Below are positions 35,223 to 44,386 of a stretch of 64,000 nucleotides of DNA, piece by piece (positions within the stretch are counted from its first letter, which is position 1; each line of letters starts with the position of its first letter). The position numbers and the translations under genes were made by a program. This DNA comes from Variovorax boronicumulans. GTDB taxonomy: Bacteria > Pseudomonadota > Gammaproteobacteria > Burkholderiales > Burkholderiaceae_C. The stretch lies in contig NZ_JARXVG010000003.1 in NCBI RefSeq assembly GCF_029892485.1, forward strand, positions 372,001 through 436,000, read 5' to 3'. Under the pieces are notes generated by a model. It searched no databases. It was not told the origin of the DNA and saw only the letters and a program-made list of their open reading frames with translations.

Positions 35223-37085
35223 ATGAAAACCCATCAGCCCTTGGCAGTTTCCGCGATCGTTGCAGCCGTTCTCGCCAGCGGGTGCGGTGGCGGCAGCAAC
35301 AACAACACACTGCCTTTCATCGGATTCGGCAATCCGCCTGTCGCCACGGTGCCGCCCCCCTCAGGCCCTGCGGCGCTGACGTGCGATGACACGCTCAAGG
35401 CCAATTTCAAGCCGGACGCCAGTACGAGCGTTGTTGCGGTCAAGTCATTCAAGAAGGGAGACGCTCTTCTCCTGGGTGGCGCGGCGACGGCGGCAACGCC
35501 GGTGGCTGCGAACGACGTCTGCATGGTCAAGCTCAATGTGGGGCCTGGAAACCCCGGACCCGAGGGCGCGCCTTCGACGTCGCCCGGCATCGGCATCGAG
35601 ATCTGGCTGCCATCGAAAGCCGCTTGGAACTCGCGCGTTCATGCGTTGGGAGGCGGTGGCTGGCAAGGAGGCGTCGCCGGCAGCGCGACAGCGATTGCGA
35701 GCAACGACGCGGCCAACGTGGCTGGCAAGGAAGGCGCCGTCTCGTCGACCACGGATACCGGCCATTCTTCGCTCGCGGGCGGCTCATTCGCAATGAACCC
35801 AGATGGCACCATCAACAAGACCTTGTGGACCGACTTTGCCAGCCGAGGCATTCATGAACAGGCCGTCAAGACGAAAGCGCTGGCAGCGGCCTACTACGGA
35901 ACGCCGGCAAGGTACGCCTACTGGGACGGGGGCTCGACGGGTGGACGCCAGGGCCTGAACCTGGCGCAGAACAACCCCACCGACTTCGACGGCATCGTCG
36001 CCAACTATCCCGCCATCAACTGGACGAGGTTCATCACCGCGGAGCTGTATCCGCAGATCGTCTTCCAGCGCGACCTGGGTGGTGTTGCACCGACGCAGGC
36101 CCAGCAGGATCTGGTTTCCAACGCCGCCGTTGCCGCATGCGATGTGGTGGGCGGCCAGCACCTGGGCTATGTGCTCGACCCCGCGTCTTGCACGTACGAC
36201 CCGACGACGGATCCCACGGTTCTCTGCACGTCCGACGGAGGAACGAACGGCACGAGCGCGTGCGTCACGAAGGCACAAGCCACAGCCATCAACAAGGTCT
36301 GGTACGGCATGACGGCCGACGGCTCGGCGCCATCGCCGGCGAGCGACAACGGCTGGTCCGCGGCGTCGTCCTCCACGCTGCTTGGCTCCGCAAACCAGCG
36401 CTGGTACGGACAGAGCCGCGGCACTTCGCTGTACGCCACCATGTTCGCTGCCTTTGGCTTGAACGGCCTGGCCAGCCCGAACGGTGCATTCCCCATTGCG
36501 TCCGACCAGGTGGCGCTCGAGTTGCAGAACTCGACCATCGGCGATCCTTCGTTCGTGAATGCAACCGGCAACGGCCAATCGCTCTGGAAGCAGCTGGGCT
36601 ACGCGCAGTTGAGCAATGCCTATGACCGCGGCGTGACGCTGCAGCCGCAGTTCGGAAACATCAACACGGACAACCCGGACCTCTCCGCATTCAAGAATCG
36701 CGGCGGCAAGATGCTGACCTGGCATGGTCTGGCCGACGAACTCATCATGCCGCAGGGGACAGTCAACTACTACAACAGCGTGGTCGCCAGGAACGGCGGG
36801 TTGAGCGATGTCCAAGGCTTCTATCGGCTCTATCTGGTGCCAGGTGCTGGCCATGGCAATCCGAACGGAACGTCCAACCCGACGGCGGAGGTTCCTTACT
36901 TCACGCCGACCCAGTTCTACGACGCACTGACGGCGTGGGTGGAAAAAGGCACCGCCCCGGATGCCCTGACCCTGCAGACCCTTGGCGGTGCCGCAACGAA
37001 AACCCGTCCCATCTGCGTGTACCCGAAGAAGATTACCTACACCAGCGGCGTCATCGGTTCAGCGGCGAGCTACACCTGCTCGTAG
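35223..37085 (+). CDS. Tannase/feruloyl esterase family lipoprotein lacking the usual Cys pair
   Basis: A 620-residue secreted alpha/beta-hydrolase of the tannase/feruloyl esterase family (which includes MHETase). An N-terminal signal ends at a plausible lipobox (LASGC, C21). The catalytic triad is S238 in GGSTGGRQG, D505 in WHGLADELIMP and H544 in GAGHGN. In most family members Ser and His are each next to a Cys (CSTGG and HC) forming a disulfide that ties the active site; here both positions are Gly, a coordinated loss. Other cysteines occur in the lid region. It starts behind a good ribosome-binding site. Substrate is probably an aromatic or hydroxycinnamate ester, not determined. Confidence 0.85.
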   Translation: MKTHQPLAVSAIVAAVLASGCGGGSNNNTLPFIGFGNPPVATVPPPSGPAALTCDDTLKANFKPDASTSVVAVKSFKKGDALLLGGAATAATPVAANDVCMVKLNVGPGNPGPEGAPSTSPGIGIEIWLPSKAAWNSRVHALGGGGWQGGVAGSATAIASNDAANVAGKEGAVSSTTDTGHSSLAGGSFAMNPDGTINKTLWTDFASRGIHEQAVKTKALAAAYYGTPARYAYWDGGSTGGRQGLNLAQNNPTDFDGIVANYPAINWTRFITAELYPQIVFQRDLGGVAPTQAQQDLVSNAAVAACDVVGGQHLGYVLDPASCTYDPTTDPTVLCTSDGGTNGTSACVTKAQATAINKVWYGMTADGSAPSPASDNGWSAASSSTLLGSANQRWYGQSRGTSLYATMFAAFGLNGLASPNGAFPIASDQVALELQNSTIGDPSFVNATGNGQSLWKQLGYAQLSNAYDRGVTLQPQFGNINTDNPDLSAFKNRGGKMLTWHGLADELIMPQGTVNYYNSVVARNGGLSDVQGFYRLYLVPGAGHGNPNGTSNPTAEVPYFTPTQFYDALTAWVEKGTAPDALTLQTLGGAATKTRPICVYPKKITYTSGVIGSAASYTCS

Positions 37086-37141
37086 TTGCGGCGGCGGTCG
37101 AGCAACTGTCACGCCGTAAGGACTGGATACGCTGGTCTCGC

Positions 37142-37525
37142 TCAGGGCGCGACGTGCGTGTGAAAGATCTTGCTGATCACAGTCCATTTGCCTTCGACCT
37201 TGAGCAGATGGAAGAAATCGGTGAAGCAGAAACCGGAGACGTCGTTGGTGTCGATGCGAGCACTTGCGGCGGTTCCGGCGATGTCGATGCGGACAATGGC
37301 ACTTCGAGCTTCAGGCGATGGACGGAAATCCTTGTCGATACCGTCGAACAGGTTCTGGATGGCTCCGCCTGAAAGCTTGTTGTCGACGCCCACGCTGAAC
37401 ATGGTGGCCTGCTCGCTGAAAGCAGGCTTCATGAGGCTGCTCCTGGCCTGTTTGCAGCCTTCGTTGTACTTGCTCAGCACTTCGACGATGGCGTTGTATT
37501 CCGGGACGTAGGTAGGCTTGTTCAT
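37142..37525 (-). CDS. NTF2-like (putative lumazine-binding/SnoaL) protein
   Basis: A 127-residue cone-shaped NTF2-like fold protein. It matches the small 'putative lumazine-binding' group: an N-terminal helix (EYNAIVEVLSKYNEGCKQARSSLMKPAFSEQATMF), then curved strands ending in FTDFFHLLKVEGKWTVISKIFHTH. The ATG at 37525 follows AAAGTGAAAG; in-frame codons further upstream would run over the gap. It is convergent with the tannase-family gene and divergent from a LysR gene, which may control it. No catalytic activity can be assigned. Confidence 0.75.
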   Translation of the reverse strand: MNKPTYVPEYNAIVEVLSKYNEGCKQARSSLMKPAFSEQATMFSVGVDNKLSGGAIQNLFDGIDKDFRPSPEARSAIVRIDIAGTAASARIDTNDVSGFCFTDFFHLLKVEGKWTVISKIFHTHVAP

Positions 37526-37778
37526 GCTTTCACTTTCGTTTGAGATTGGAGATTCGAGGATCGCGATCGTCAGCGCGAGCGGCACGATCAAAGCCGGGCA
37601 CTCGATCGATCGCAGTTCCCTGACGACGATGGCAAAGTCTATGAACCTGGAACGTCAAGGAAAAGCAATATAAATTCGTGCTTGGCACTCAAAAAATCGA
37701 TGAATGAATGCCATCGGATTGGCGGCATTTCGTCGATGTTTGTTTGACCCGACGATCGATATTTGCGATGCTCGCCCG

Positions 37779-38705
37779 GTGATCAGCGAACTCAAGACCT
37801 TCATCGCGGTGTGCAAGCACGGCACCTTTGCCGCAGCGGGAGACCGCATCGGACTCACCCAGTCCGCGGTGAGCAGCCAGATCAAGCGGCTCGAAGAGGC
37901 GCTGGGTTTCGAACTGTTCGATCGAACAGGGCGCTCCGCCACCTTGAACGTCGCGGGGCAGACGACCTTGCCGCGCGTGGAAGAGATCTGTGCGTTGTTC
38001 GCAAAGCTTGGAGAGCTTCCCCAAGACAGTGCCACCAGCGGATTGCTGCGAATAGGTTCGATCGCCTCGGCGCAACCCACGTTGCTGGCGCGTGCGCTCC
38101 AGAGGCTGCGCAAAGCCTTTCCGCTGGTGCGCATCCACGTGTCGCCCGGTGTGTCGATGCGTTTGATGGACGACCTTGACGCCGGCAAGATCGATGCGGC
38201 GGTGATCATCCGTCCCCCTTTCGGCATGCCTTCCGATCTGACGTGGCAAGCGCTCATGCACGAGCCTTATGTGCTTGTCGTACCCAAGGCGATGCCCGCG
38301 ACGAGGGACTGGCGCGCACTGATCCAGGCGCAACCGTTCCTGCGCTATGACAGGGCTTCATTCGGCGGGCGGATGGTCGAGGGCTTTCTTCGCCGCGAGG
38401 GACTCTCGGTCAACGATGCGATCGAGATCGATGAGATCCCCGGATTGATCCACCTTGCCTCCAAGGGGTTGGGCGTTGCGCTTGTTCCCCTGGTCGAGGC
38501 GCATCTTCCCCTGCCCGCAGGGGTGCGCGTGGTTTCGCTGGGGGAGTTCACCTTCTACAGGGAGATCGGCCTGCTTCAACGCAAGCCAAGGGCCAGCCCA
38601 CCGATCGTGGCTCATTTTGCCCAGCACCTGCGCGATGCAGCCGAAGCAAAGATCAGCAATCCGCTCGTGCAGAAACTTCGTCGCGCAACGGCATCGGGGC
38701 GGTAG
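37779..38705 (+). CDS. LysR-family transcriptional regulator
   Basis: A 308-residue LysR regulator, with the helix-turn-helix right at the start (ELKTFIAVCKHGTFAAAGDRIGLTQSAVSSQIKRLEEAL). I chose the GTG at 37779 because it places the HTH at the normal position; an ATG at 37704 would add 25 residues of unlikely character. The effector domain begins near GLLRIGSIASAQPTLLARAL. It lies between an NTF2-like gene (divergent) and a convergent amino-acid-type binding-protein gene; either may be a target. A 250-base upstream gap has no other feature visible. Confidence 0.85.
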   Translation: MISELKTFIAVCKHGTFAAAGDRIGLTQSAVSSQIKRLEEALGFELFDRTGRSATLNVAGQTTLPRVEEICALFAKLGELPQDSATSGLLRIGSIASAQPTLLARALQRLRKAFPLVRIHVSPGVSMRLMDDLDAGKIDAAVIIRPPFGMPSDLTWQALMHEPYVLVVPKAMPATRDWRALIQAQPFLRYDRASFGGRMVEGFLRREGLSVNDAIEIDEIPGLIHLASKGLGVALVPLVEAHLPLPAGVRVVSLGEFTFYREIGLLQRKPRASPPIVAHFAQHLRDAAEAKISNPLVQKLRRATASGR

Positions 38706-38789
38706 CGCACGCCGTAGAGCGGGCTCTTGATCGGGCCATCCGGCCGAGCACATGCCGGATCGTCCGTGGCCTTCGCGCGATGGTCAGAC

Positions 38790-39701
38790 TCAGCGTGCCT
38801 CGTAAGCCTCCAGTGGCTTGTCCGACGGAGCGGCCCATGCGGCCCTGGTCATCGCGTTTGCCGGCAACCCTACCTTCGAACCACTTGGAGGGATCGGCTG
38901 CATGAACCACTTGTCGTAGAGGCGCGCGACCTCGCCGCTCTTGGCGAGCGCCAGAATGCTGTCGTCGACGACCTTCTTGAATGCCGGATCGCCCTTGCGG
39001 AACATGATTGCGATGGGCTCCACGCTCAGAACCTGATCCAGCAGCTTGTACTTCTCGGGCTCCTTGCTCTTGGAGATCAACGTCGCCAGGATCTGGCCGT
39101 CTGCGACGAATCCCTCGGCGCGGCCGCTTTCAAGAAGCAGGAAACCTTCGCTGTTGTCCTTGGACAGCACCTCGGAGACGCCGGTCACGCCGTCGCGCCC
39201 GAGCTTTCGCAGCGCCTGCACGGACGTGCTGCCGGTGGTGGCCGCCACCGTCTTGCCAGCCAACTGCGTGGAGGATGCGATGCCCGAATTCGCCTTGACG
39301 GCGATTCGGATGCCCTCGACATACAAGGTGGGCGCGAATGCAACGTCCTTCTGCCGCGCGGCATTGTTGGTCGTCGTTCCGCACTCGATGTCCACGGTGC
39401 CGTTCTGGACCAGGGGCATCCGATTCTGTGGCGTCACGAGCTGGTACTTCACATCGATCCTGTCGAGTTGCGCCGCTTTCCTGATGTCGGCAATGACCCG
39501 CTCGCAGATCTCGACATGAAAGCCCGTGTACTTTCCGGGCCCGAGCGTGAATGACATGGCGCCCGAGGCATCGCGGACGCCCATCGTGATGGAGCTCGAC
39601 TCCTTGATCTTGCCCAAGGTTTCGGACTGGGCCGCAGCCGAGGCGCAGACGACGACCAGCATGGCCGCAAGTGCCACGGCCTTGATTTTGCTCTTGATCA
39701 T
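38790..39701 (-). CDS. Amino-acid-type ABC transporter substrate-binding protein (GltI-like)
   Basis: A 303-residue periplasmic binding protein of the SBP_bac_3 family. A signal peptide (MIKSKIKAVALAAMLVVV, ASAAAQS) is followed by the family pattern GVRDASGAMSFTLGPGKYTGFHVEICERV and the Glu/Asp-type VDIECGTTTNNAARQKDVAF. The length and these phrases match glutamate/aspartate binding protein GltI. No permease or ATPase is adjacent, so it is an orphan receptor. It lies 9 bases upstream of a VOC-family gene's end (order VOC then this gene), suggesting cotranscription. Confidence 0.85.
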   Translation of the reverse strand: MIKSKIKAVALAAMLVVVCASAAAQSETLGKIKESSSITMGVRDASGAMSFTLGPGKYTGFHVEICERVIADIRKAAQLDRIDVKYQLVTPQNRMPLVQNGTVDIECGTTTNNAARQKDVAFAPTLYVEGIRIAVKANSGIASSTQLAGKTVAATTGSTSVQALRKLGRDGVTGVSEVLSKDNSEGFLLLESGRAEGFVADGQILATLISKSKEPEKYKLLDQVLSVEPIAIMFRKGDPAFKKVVDDSILALAKSGEVARLYDKWFMQPIPPSGSKVGLPANAMTRAAWAAPSDKPLEAYEAR

Positions 39702-39710
39702 GGCGGTCTT

Positions 39711-40142
39711 TCAGCGTGCGAACAGCGAGCTCAGGTCCGCGAAGGACTTCATCTCGATGGCATTGCCAGAGGGGTCCAGGAAGAACATCGTCGCCTGCTC
39801 GCCCGCCTCGCCCTTGAAGCGGATGTAGGGTTCGATGACGAACTGGGTCTGGCGCGCCACCAGCTTGTCGGCCATGAGCTGCCACTGGTCCATGGGAATG
39901 ATCGCGCCGAAATGGCGTACCGGCACGTCGTGGCCGTCGACGGCACTGCTCTGGCGGTGGCCGCATTCGTCGGGTGCCAGGTGGGCCACGATCTGATGGC
40001 CGTAGAAATCGAAATCGACCCATTCCGGCGCGCTGCGACCTTCCGGGCAGCCGAGCAGTTCGCCGTAGAACGCCCGGGCTTCGGCGATGTCGCGGACGGG
40101 AAACGCCAGGTGGAATGGAATGCGGGTCGTTGCGGTGGACAT
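39711..40142 (-). CDS. VOC-family (glyoxalase/dioxygenase fold) protein
   Basis: A 143-residue vicinal-oxygen-chelate protein with two beta-alpha-beta-beta-beta modules. A metal ligand His occurs near the start (RIPFHLAFPVRDIAEARAFYGELLG), another in VRHFGAIIP and a Glu in PSGNAIEMKSF, matching the usual H-H-E site. The ATG at 40142 begins just before strand 1. It precedes the GltI-like gene by 9 bases. Such stand-alone members are often annotated glyoxalase or dioxygenase-like, without a proven substrate. Confidence 0.8.
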   Translation of the reverse strand: MSTATTRIPFHLAFPVRDIAEARAFYGELLGCPEGRSAPEWVDFDFYGHQIVAHLAPDECGHRQSSAVDGHDVPVRHFGAIIPMDQWQLMADKLVARQTQFVIEPYIRFKGEAGEQATMFFLDPSGNAIEMKSFADLSSLFAR

Positions 40143-40373
40143 GGAAAATTCCCATCGGGAGAGTTGCAATGGGCGCAACTTTAAGGATGGTTATCGATGA
40201 TCGAAAGTGATTTATTTAGCTGCTGAGCAGCATGAAAATCGATCGATCAAAAAGGCCGGAGCGCGCCTGATCGGCCTGCGTCGCCTCATGCTTTCTTGCT
40301 GGCATCGATCGAGGCCCCGGCAACACCGGGCGCCCGATCGGCTCCCTCATTCCCGCGATGCCCACGCCGACGG

Positions 40374-41807
40374 CTACACCTGCACCAGCTCGGGCGGCGT
40401 GACGGCACCGTTCCGCCTGCCGGCCAACGCCTGCTCGCGCTTGACGCGTTCGATGTCGCGGTAGGCGTGCGCAGGATGACTCGGCGGCAGCAGCGGCCCC
40501 TGCCCGAAGAGCTTCTCGCGCAGCGTTCCCGGCGTGTAGGCGGTGGGGTACACGCCGCGGCGCTGCAGCTCGGGCACCAGATGCGTCACCACGTCCTCGA
40601 AGGTCTCGTGCGCCACCGCATAGGCCAGGTTGAAGCCGTCCACATCGGTCTCTTCCACCCACTGCTGCAGGATGTCGGCCACCGTGCTGGCGGAGCCGAC
40701 GAACACCGGCCCCATTCCGCCCACGCCGCCCCACACGGCCAGTTCCTCGATGGTCCAGGCCTTGTCGCCGCCGGCCAGGTGCTCGACGGCCGAGACGATG
40801 GCGTTGGTCTCCACACGCCGCACCAGGTCGGTCGGCGCGTACTGCCCGAAATCGATGCCGGTCCAGCCCGACATGAACACCAGCGCGCCGTCGTAGGACA
40901 CGTAGCGCTTGTAGTCCTCGAACTTGGCCTCGGCCTTGGCGTCGGTCTCGTCCACGATCACCGTGACGAGGTTGTAGATCAGGATCTTCCGCGCATCGCG
41001 TCCCGCCGCCGCGGCTTGCTCGCGCACCTCGCGCACGTAGTTCTTCAACGTGGATTGCAGGGGCGCCGCCACGAAGACGCACTCCGCATGCTGGGCCGCG
41101 AATGCCTTGCCCGAGCCCGATGCACCCGCCTGGTAGAGCACCGGGGTGCGCTGCGGCGAGGGCTCGCACAGGTGATACCCGGGCACCTCGAAGTACTCGC
41201 CCTTGTGGCCGATCTCATGGATCTTCTCGGGGTGGGCGAAGATGCCGGTGCGCCGGTCGCGCACCACGGCATCGCTCTCCCAGCTGCCCTCGAAGAGCTT
41301 GTAGAGCACCTGCACGTATTCCTGCGCGACCTCGTAGCGGTTCTCGTGCTTGCGCAGGCCGCCCTGGCCGATGTTCTTCGCGCCACTTTCAAGATAGGAG
41401 GTGACGATGTTCCAGCCCAGGCGACCCTTGGTGTGGTGATCGGCCGTGGAGAGCCGCCGCGCGAAGGTGTAGGGATGCTCGAACGAGGTCGACGCCGTGA
41501 TGCCGATGCCCAGGTGCTCGGTCACCATGGCGATGGGCGCCGCCAGTTGCAGCGGATCGTTCACCGGGATCTGCGCCGCCTGCTGCAGCGCGTGGTAGTT
41601 GCCGCCCTTGTACACGTCGTAGTAGCCAATGACATCCGCGATGAAGATGCCGTCGAAGATGCCCTTCTCCAGCACCTTCGCCAGGTCGGTCCAGTAGCGC
41701 AGGTCCTTGTACTCCCAGGAACGGTCGCGCGGGTGCGCCCATAGTCCGGGGGACTGGTGCGCCACGCAGTTCATCTCGAAGGCGTTGAAGCGGATGGCCT
41801 TGGTCAT
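40374..41807 (-). CDS. NtaA/SnaA/DszA-type FMNH2-dependent monooxygenase
   Basis: A 477-residue bacterial-luciferase-family flavin monooxygenase of the large NtaA/DszA/SnaA subgroup (about 450 residues). Family phrases: WEYKDLRYWTDLAKVLEKGIFDGIFIADV, GRLGWNIVTSYLESGAKNIG and PVLYQAGASGSGKAFAAQHAECVFV, covering the flavin-phosphate site. DszA-like members open sulfones; NtaA acts on nitrilotriacetate. It is the last gene of an eight-gene-long minus-strand transcription unit with SfnB- and DszC-like oxygenases and a sugar-type ABC importer, so an organosulfur substrate is likely. It needs reduced FMN from a reductase not encoded here. Confidence 0.87.
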   Translation of the reverse strand: MTKAIRFNAFEMNCVAHQSPGLWAHPRDRSWEYKDLRYWTDLAKVLEKGIFDGIFIADVIGYYDVYKGGNYHALQQAAQIPVNDPLQLAAPIAMVTEHLGIGITASTSFEHPYTFARRLSTADHHTKGRLGWNIVTSYLESGAKNIGQGGLRKHENRYEVAQEYVQVLYKLFEGSWESDAVVRDRRTGIFAHPEKIHEIGHKGEYFEVPGYHLCEPSPQRTPVLYQAGASGSGKAFAAQHAECVFVAAPLQSTLKNYVREVREQAAAAGRDARKILIYNLVTVIVDETDAKAEAKFEDYKRYVSYDGALVFMSGWTGIDFGQYAPTDLVRRVETNAIVSAVEHLAGGDKAWTIEELAVWGGVGGMGPVFVGSASTVADILQQWVEETDVDGFNLAYAVAHETFEDVVTHLVPELQRRGVYPTAYTPGTLREKLFGQGPLLPPSHPAHAYRDIERVKREQALAGRRNGAVTPPELVQV

Positions 41808-41824
41808 GGCGGTGGTCTTTTCTT

Positions 41825-43078
41825 TCAGCTCCAGGCGTGACGCGGCAGGTGCACACCGTTGAGCTGGTAGTTGCCCAGGTGATAGAACTTCCAGCGCACC
41901 GGATCGTGCAGCGTGTGCACACGCGCGTTGCGCCAGTGGCGGTCGAGGTTGTGTTCCGCCAGCGTGGAACGGGTGCCCGCCAGCTCGAAGAGCTTGTTGG
42001 AGGCGTTGATGGCCACCTCGGTCGTCAGCACCTTGGCCTCGGCTGTGGCCAGGGTGGCGGCGTTGACGGCTCCCTCTTCGGGGTCGGCCAGCGCCCGGTC
42101 GATGGCGCGGCCCGCGCGCTCCAGCAAGGCCTCGGCGGCGTGCAGGCGCAGCGTCAGGTCGCCGATCGCGCTGATGATGAAGGGGTCCTCGGCCGCGGTC
42201 TCCTTGCCGCTGTCGATCCACGGACGGCTGCGGGTGCGCACGAAAGCGATGGTTTCCGCGATGGCGGCAGCGGCAATGCCCGCATCGATGGCGGCCTGGA
42301 TGATCTGCGAGATCGCGCCGGCCGCGGTGGGCCGGTCGAACGCGGCCACGGGCAAGAGGCGGCTGCGCGGCACGCGCACATCGGCGATCTGTATGGAGCC
42401 CGATGCGGTGGTGCGCTGGCCGAAGCTCGACCAGTCGTTGTGCACCGTGAGGCCCGGCGCATCGCGTTCGGCAAAGGCCAGATAGCCCTTGCCCTCCACC
42501 GGGTCCACCGCCACGATGGGCACGATGTGCGAGAGCAGCGCACCGGTGGTGTAGAACTTCTGCCCGTTGATCACCACGTCGTCGCCGTCGAACACCAGGG
42601 TGGTTTCGAACGCGGCCACGTTCTTGCTGTTCTTCTCGGAGAAGGCATTGCCGAAGCGGATGCCCTTGAGCACCAGCCCGAACAGCTCTTCCTTCTGCGC
42701 GGGTGTGCCGTCGAGGTCGATGTGGCCGACAAGCGCCAGGTGGTTCTGCGTGATCTGGGCAATGCTCGAGTCACCCTCCGCCACGATGCGGATCACGTCC
42801 GCCAGCGTGGCGAAGGACACGCCCGCGCCGCCGTAGGCCTTGGGCACGGTGATGCCCCACAGGCCGCTTTGCGAGTAGGCGTCCAGTTCGGCCAACGGCA
42901 GCAGCCCGTCGCGGTCGCGCAGCGCCGATTCGGCCCCGAACTCGGCGGCCAGACGCCGGGCCACGGACACGGCCTCGGCATCGTCGCGAATCACATGGGC
43001 GGGTTGGGCAGGACGCGGACGCGGCGCAAAGGGCTCGGAGGTGTTGACGCGGGGACGGTCCAGGGTGGCGGTGGTCAT
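41825..43078 (-). CDS. sfnB: SfnB-family sulfur acquisition oxidoreductase
   Basis: A 417-residue acyl-CoA-dehydrogenase-fold flavoenzyme. It matches the SfnB group: an N-terminal helical domain (VARRLAAEFGAESALRDRDGLLP), middle beta domain (NGQKFYTTGALLSHIVPI, FGQRTTASGS) and C-terminal helices ending in [31 protein letters not shown]. That last block is typical of the DszC/SfnB flavin monooxygenases, where it forms part of the FMN pocket. SfnB is linked to dimethyl sulfone and related sulfonate use under sulfate limitation. It lies between the NtaA-type and DszC-type genes, 17 and 54 bases away. Confidence 0.88.
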   Translation of the reverse strand: MTTATLDRPRVNTSEPFAPRPRPAQPAHVIRDDAEAVSVARRLAAEFGAESALRDRDGLLPLAELDAYSQSGLWGITVPKAYGGAGVSFATLADVIRIVAEGDSSIAQITQNHLALVGHIDLDGTPAQKEELFGLVLKGIRFGNAFSEKNSKNVAAFETTLVFDGDDVVINGQKFYTTGALLSHIVPIVAVDPVEGKGYLAFAERDAPGLTVHNDWSSFGQRTTASGSIQIADVRVPRSRLLPVAAFDRPTAAGAISQIIQAAIDAGIAAAAIAETIAFVRTRSRPWIDSGKETAAEDPFIISAIGDLTLRLHAAEALLERAGRAIDRALADPEEGAVNAATLATAEAKVLTTEVAINASNKLFELAGTRSTLAEHNLDRHWRNARVHTLHDPVRWKFYHLGNYQLNGVHLPRHAWS

Positions 43079-43132
43079 GGTGAACTCCAGAAAAATGGGA
43101 AAGAACGGGCTGACGGGAGAAAGCGATGCAGA

Positions 43133-44386
43133 TCAATCCTTGCGGCCGGGGCCGCTGCCGATCTGCCACACGTAGGGCGGCTCGGTGCCGTTCACGCTCC
43201 AGTCGCCCACGATGCGGGCCTTGTAGACGATGGGGTTGTGCGAGGACACCGTGCGTGCGTTGCGCCAGTGGCGGTCCAGCGCCTTGGAAGTGCTCGCGGC
43301 CGAAGCACCGAGTGCATTGAAAAGGTCGGAGCCCGCGCGCAGCACCAGCTCGGACACCACGATCTGGCCCTGCGCCGATTCGATCTCGGCATCGATGTTG
43401 GCTTGCCGCTCCGCCGCCTCGTCGCCGTGCAGGCGCGCCTCGTAGGCGCGCTGGGCCGGCAGCGTCGCGCGCAGCGCCGTGGCCTCCGCGGCATAGGCCA
43501 GCGCCGAGATCTGGCCCGCCACCTGGAGGATCTGCGCGTCCTGGCTCACGTGCTGTGCGTTGCCGTTGCTGTAGATGCGCTGGCGGTTGCGCACCTCGTG
43601 CCCCACGTCGCGCTCGATGGCGCGGCCGATGCCCGCCAGCGTGGCCAGGTGGAACAGCTGGTAGAAGGCCGTCTGGTACTTGAAGCGCGTCTCGAACGGA
43701 AAGACGTTCTCCTCGTCGATGTGGGCGTTCTCGTACACCGAGGTGCCGCTGCCGGTGGTGCGCTGGCCGAAGCCGTCCCAGTCGTCGTGCTGCACCACGC
43801 CCGGCTGGTGGGTGCTCACGGCGGCGGTCACGTCGGCATCGTTGTCGGCGCGGCGCGCATACAGGTCTACCCAGTCGGCAAAGATGCTGCCGGTGCTGTA
43901 GAACTTGCGGCCGTTGGCCACCCAGCGGCCGTCCTTTTGCGAGATGCGCGTGCCCACGTCGCCGATGGCCACCGCGCCCACCTCGGACCACGCATTGCCC
44001 ACCAGCTCGCCCTTCACGAAGCGGCGCAGCCACACGTCGCGCGCCTCGCCGGGCGGCGCGTTGAGGCGGTCCTCCACGAACGCGAAGTGCCCGCGCAGCG
44101 CCTGCGGCACGTTCGAATCCGCCTCTGCGAGTTCGATCAGCAACTGGAACAGCTGCGGAATGGATGCGCCGCCGCCGCCGTGTTCCACCGGCACGCGCAC
44201 GGCGCCGAAGCCGGCCTGCTTGAGCCAGGTGATCGGTTCGAAGGGCAGTACGCGATTGCGCTCGCGCTCCAGCGCCGTCTCGGCGATGCGCTTGAAAACG
44301 GGCCGGAACTTCTCTGCCAGCGCGGGATAGTCGAAGGGTGTCTCTGCCGCGGTGCGCGGGGAGGCGAGGGTGGTTTCAGTGGTCAT
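43133..44386 (-). CDS. DszC/acyl-CoA dehydrogenase-fold monooxygenase
   Basis: A 417-residue flavoenzyme paralogous to the neighbouring SfnB. The three-domain acyl-CoA-dehydrogenase fold is complete: helical start (FRPVFKRIAETALERERNRVLP), beta centre (NGRKFYSTGSIFADWVDLYA, GFGQRTTGSGTSV) and a C-terminal LDRHWRNARTVSSHNPIVYK block typical of DszC-like FMNH2-dependent oxygenases. It overlaps the ATPase gene by 11 bases, so translation is coupled to transport. Likely oxidises an organosulfur compound; the exact substrate cannot be read. Confidence 0.85.
   Translation of the reverse strand: MTTETTLASPRTAAETPFDYPALAEKFRPVFKRIAETALERERNRVLPFEPITWLKQAGFGAVRVPVEHGGGGASIPQLFQLLIELAEADSNVPQALRGHFAFVEDRLNAPPGEARDVWLRRFVKGELVGNAWSEVGAVAIGDVGTRISQKDGRWVANGRKFYSTGSIFADWVDLYARRADNDADVTAAVSTHQPGVVQHDDWDGFGQRTTGSGTSVYENAHIDEENVFPFETRFKYQTAFYQLFHLATLAGIGRAIERDVGHEVRNRQRIYSNGNAQHVSQDAQILQVAGQISALAYAAEATALRATLPAQRAYEARLHGDEAAERQANIDAEIESAQGQIVVSELVLRAGSDLFNALGASAASTSKALDRHWRNARTVSSHNPIVYKARIVGDWSVNGTEPPYVWQIGSGPGRKD

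Noticed and set aside
40219..40231. GCTGCTGAGCAGC palindrome downstream of the NtaA-type gene, similar to GCTGCTGGAGCAGC at 51550-51563
   Set aside because: The spacers differ by one base so a shared dimer site is doubtful, there is no U tract to make it a terminator, and such GCTGCT repeats are common at this base composition.
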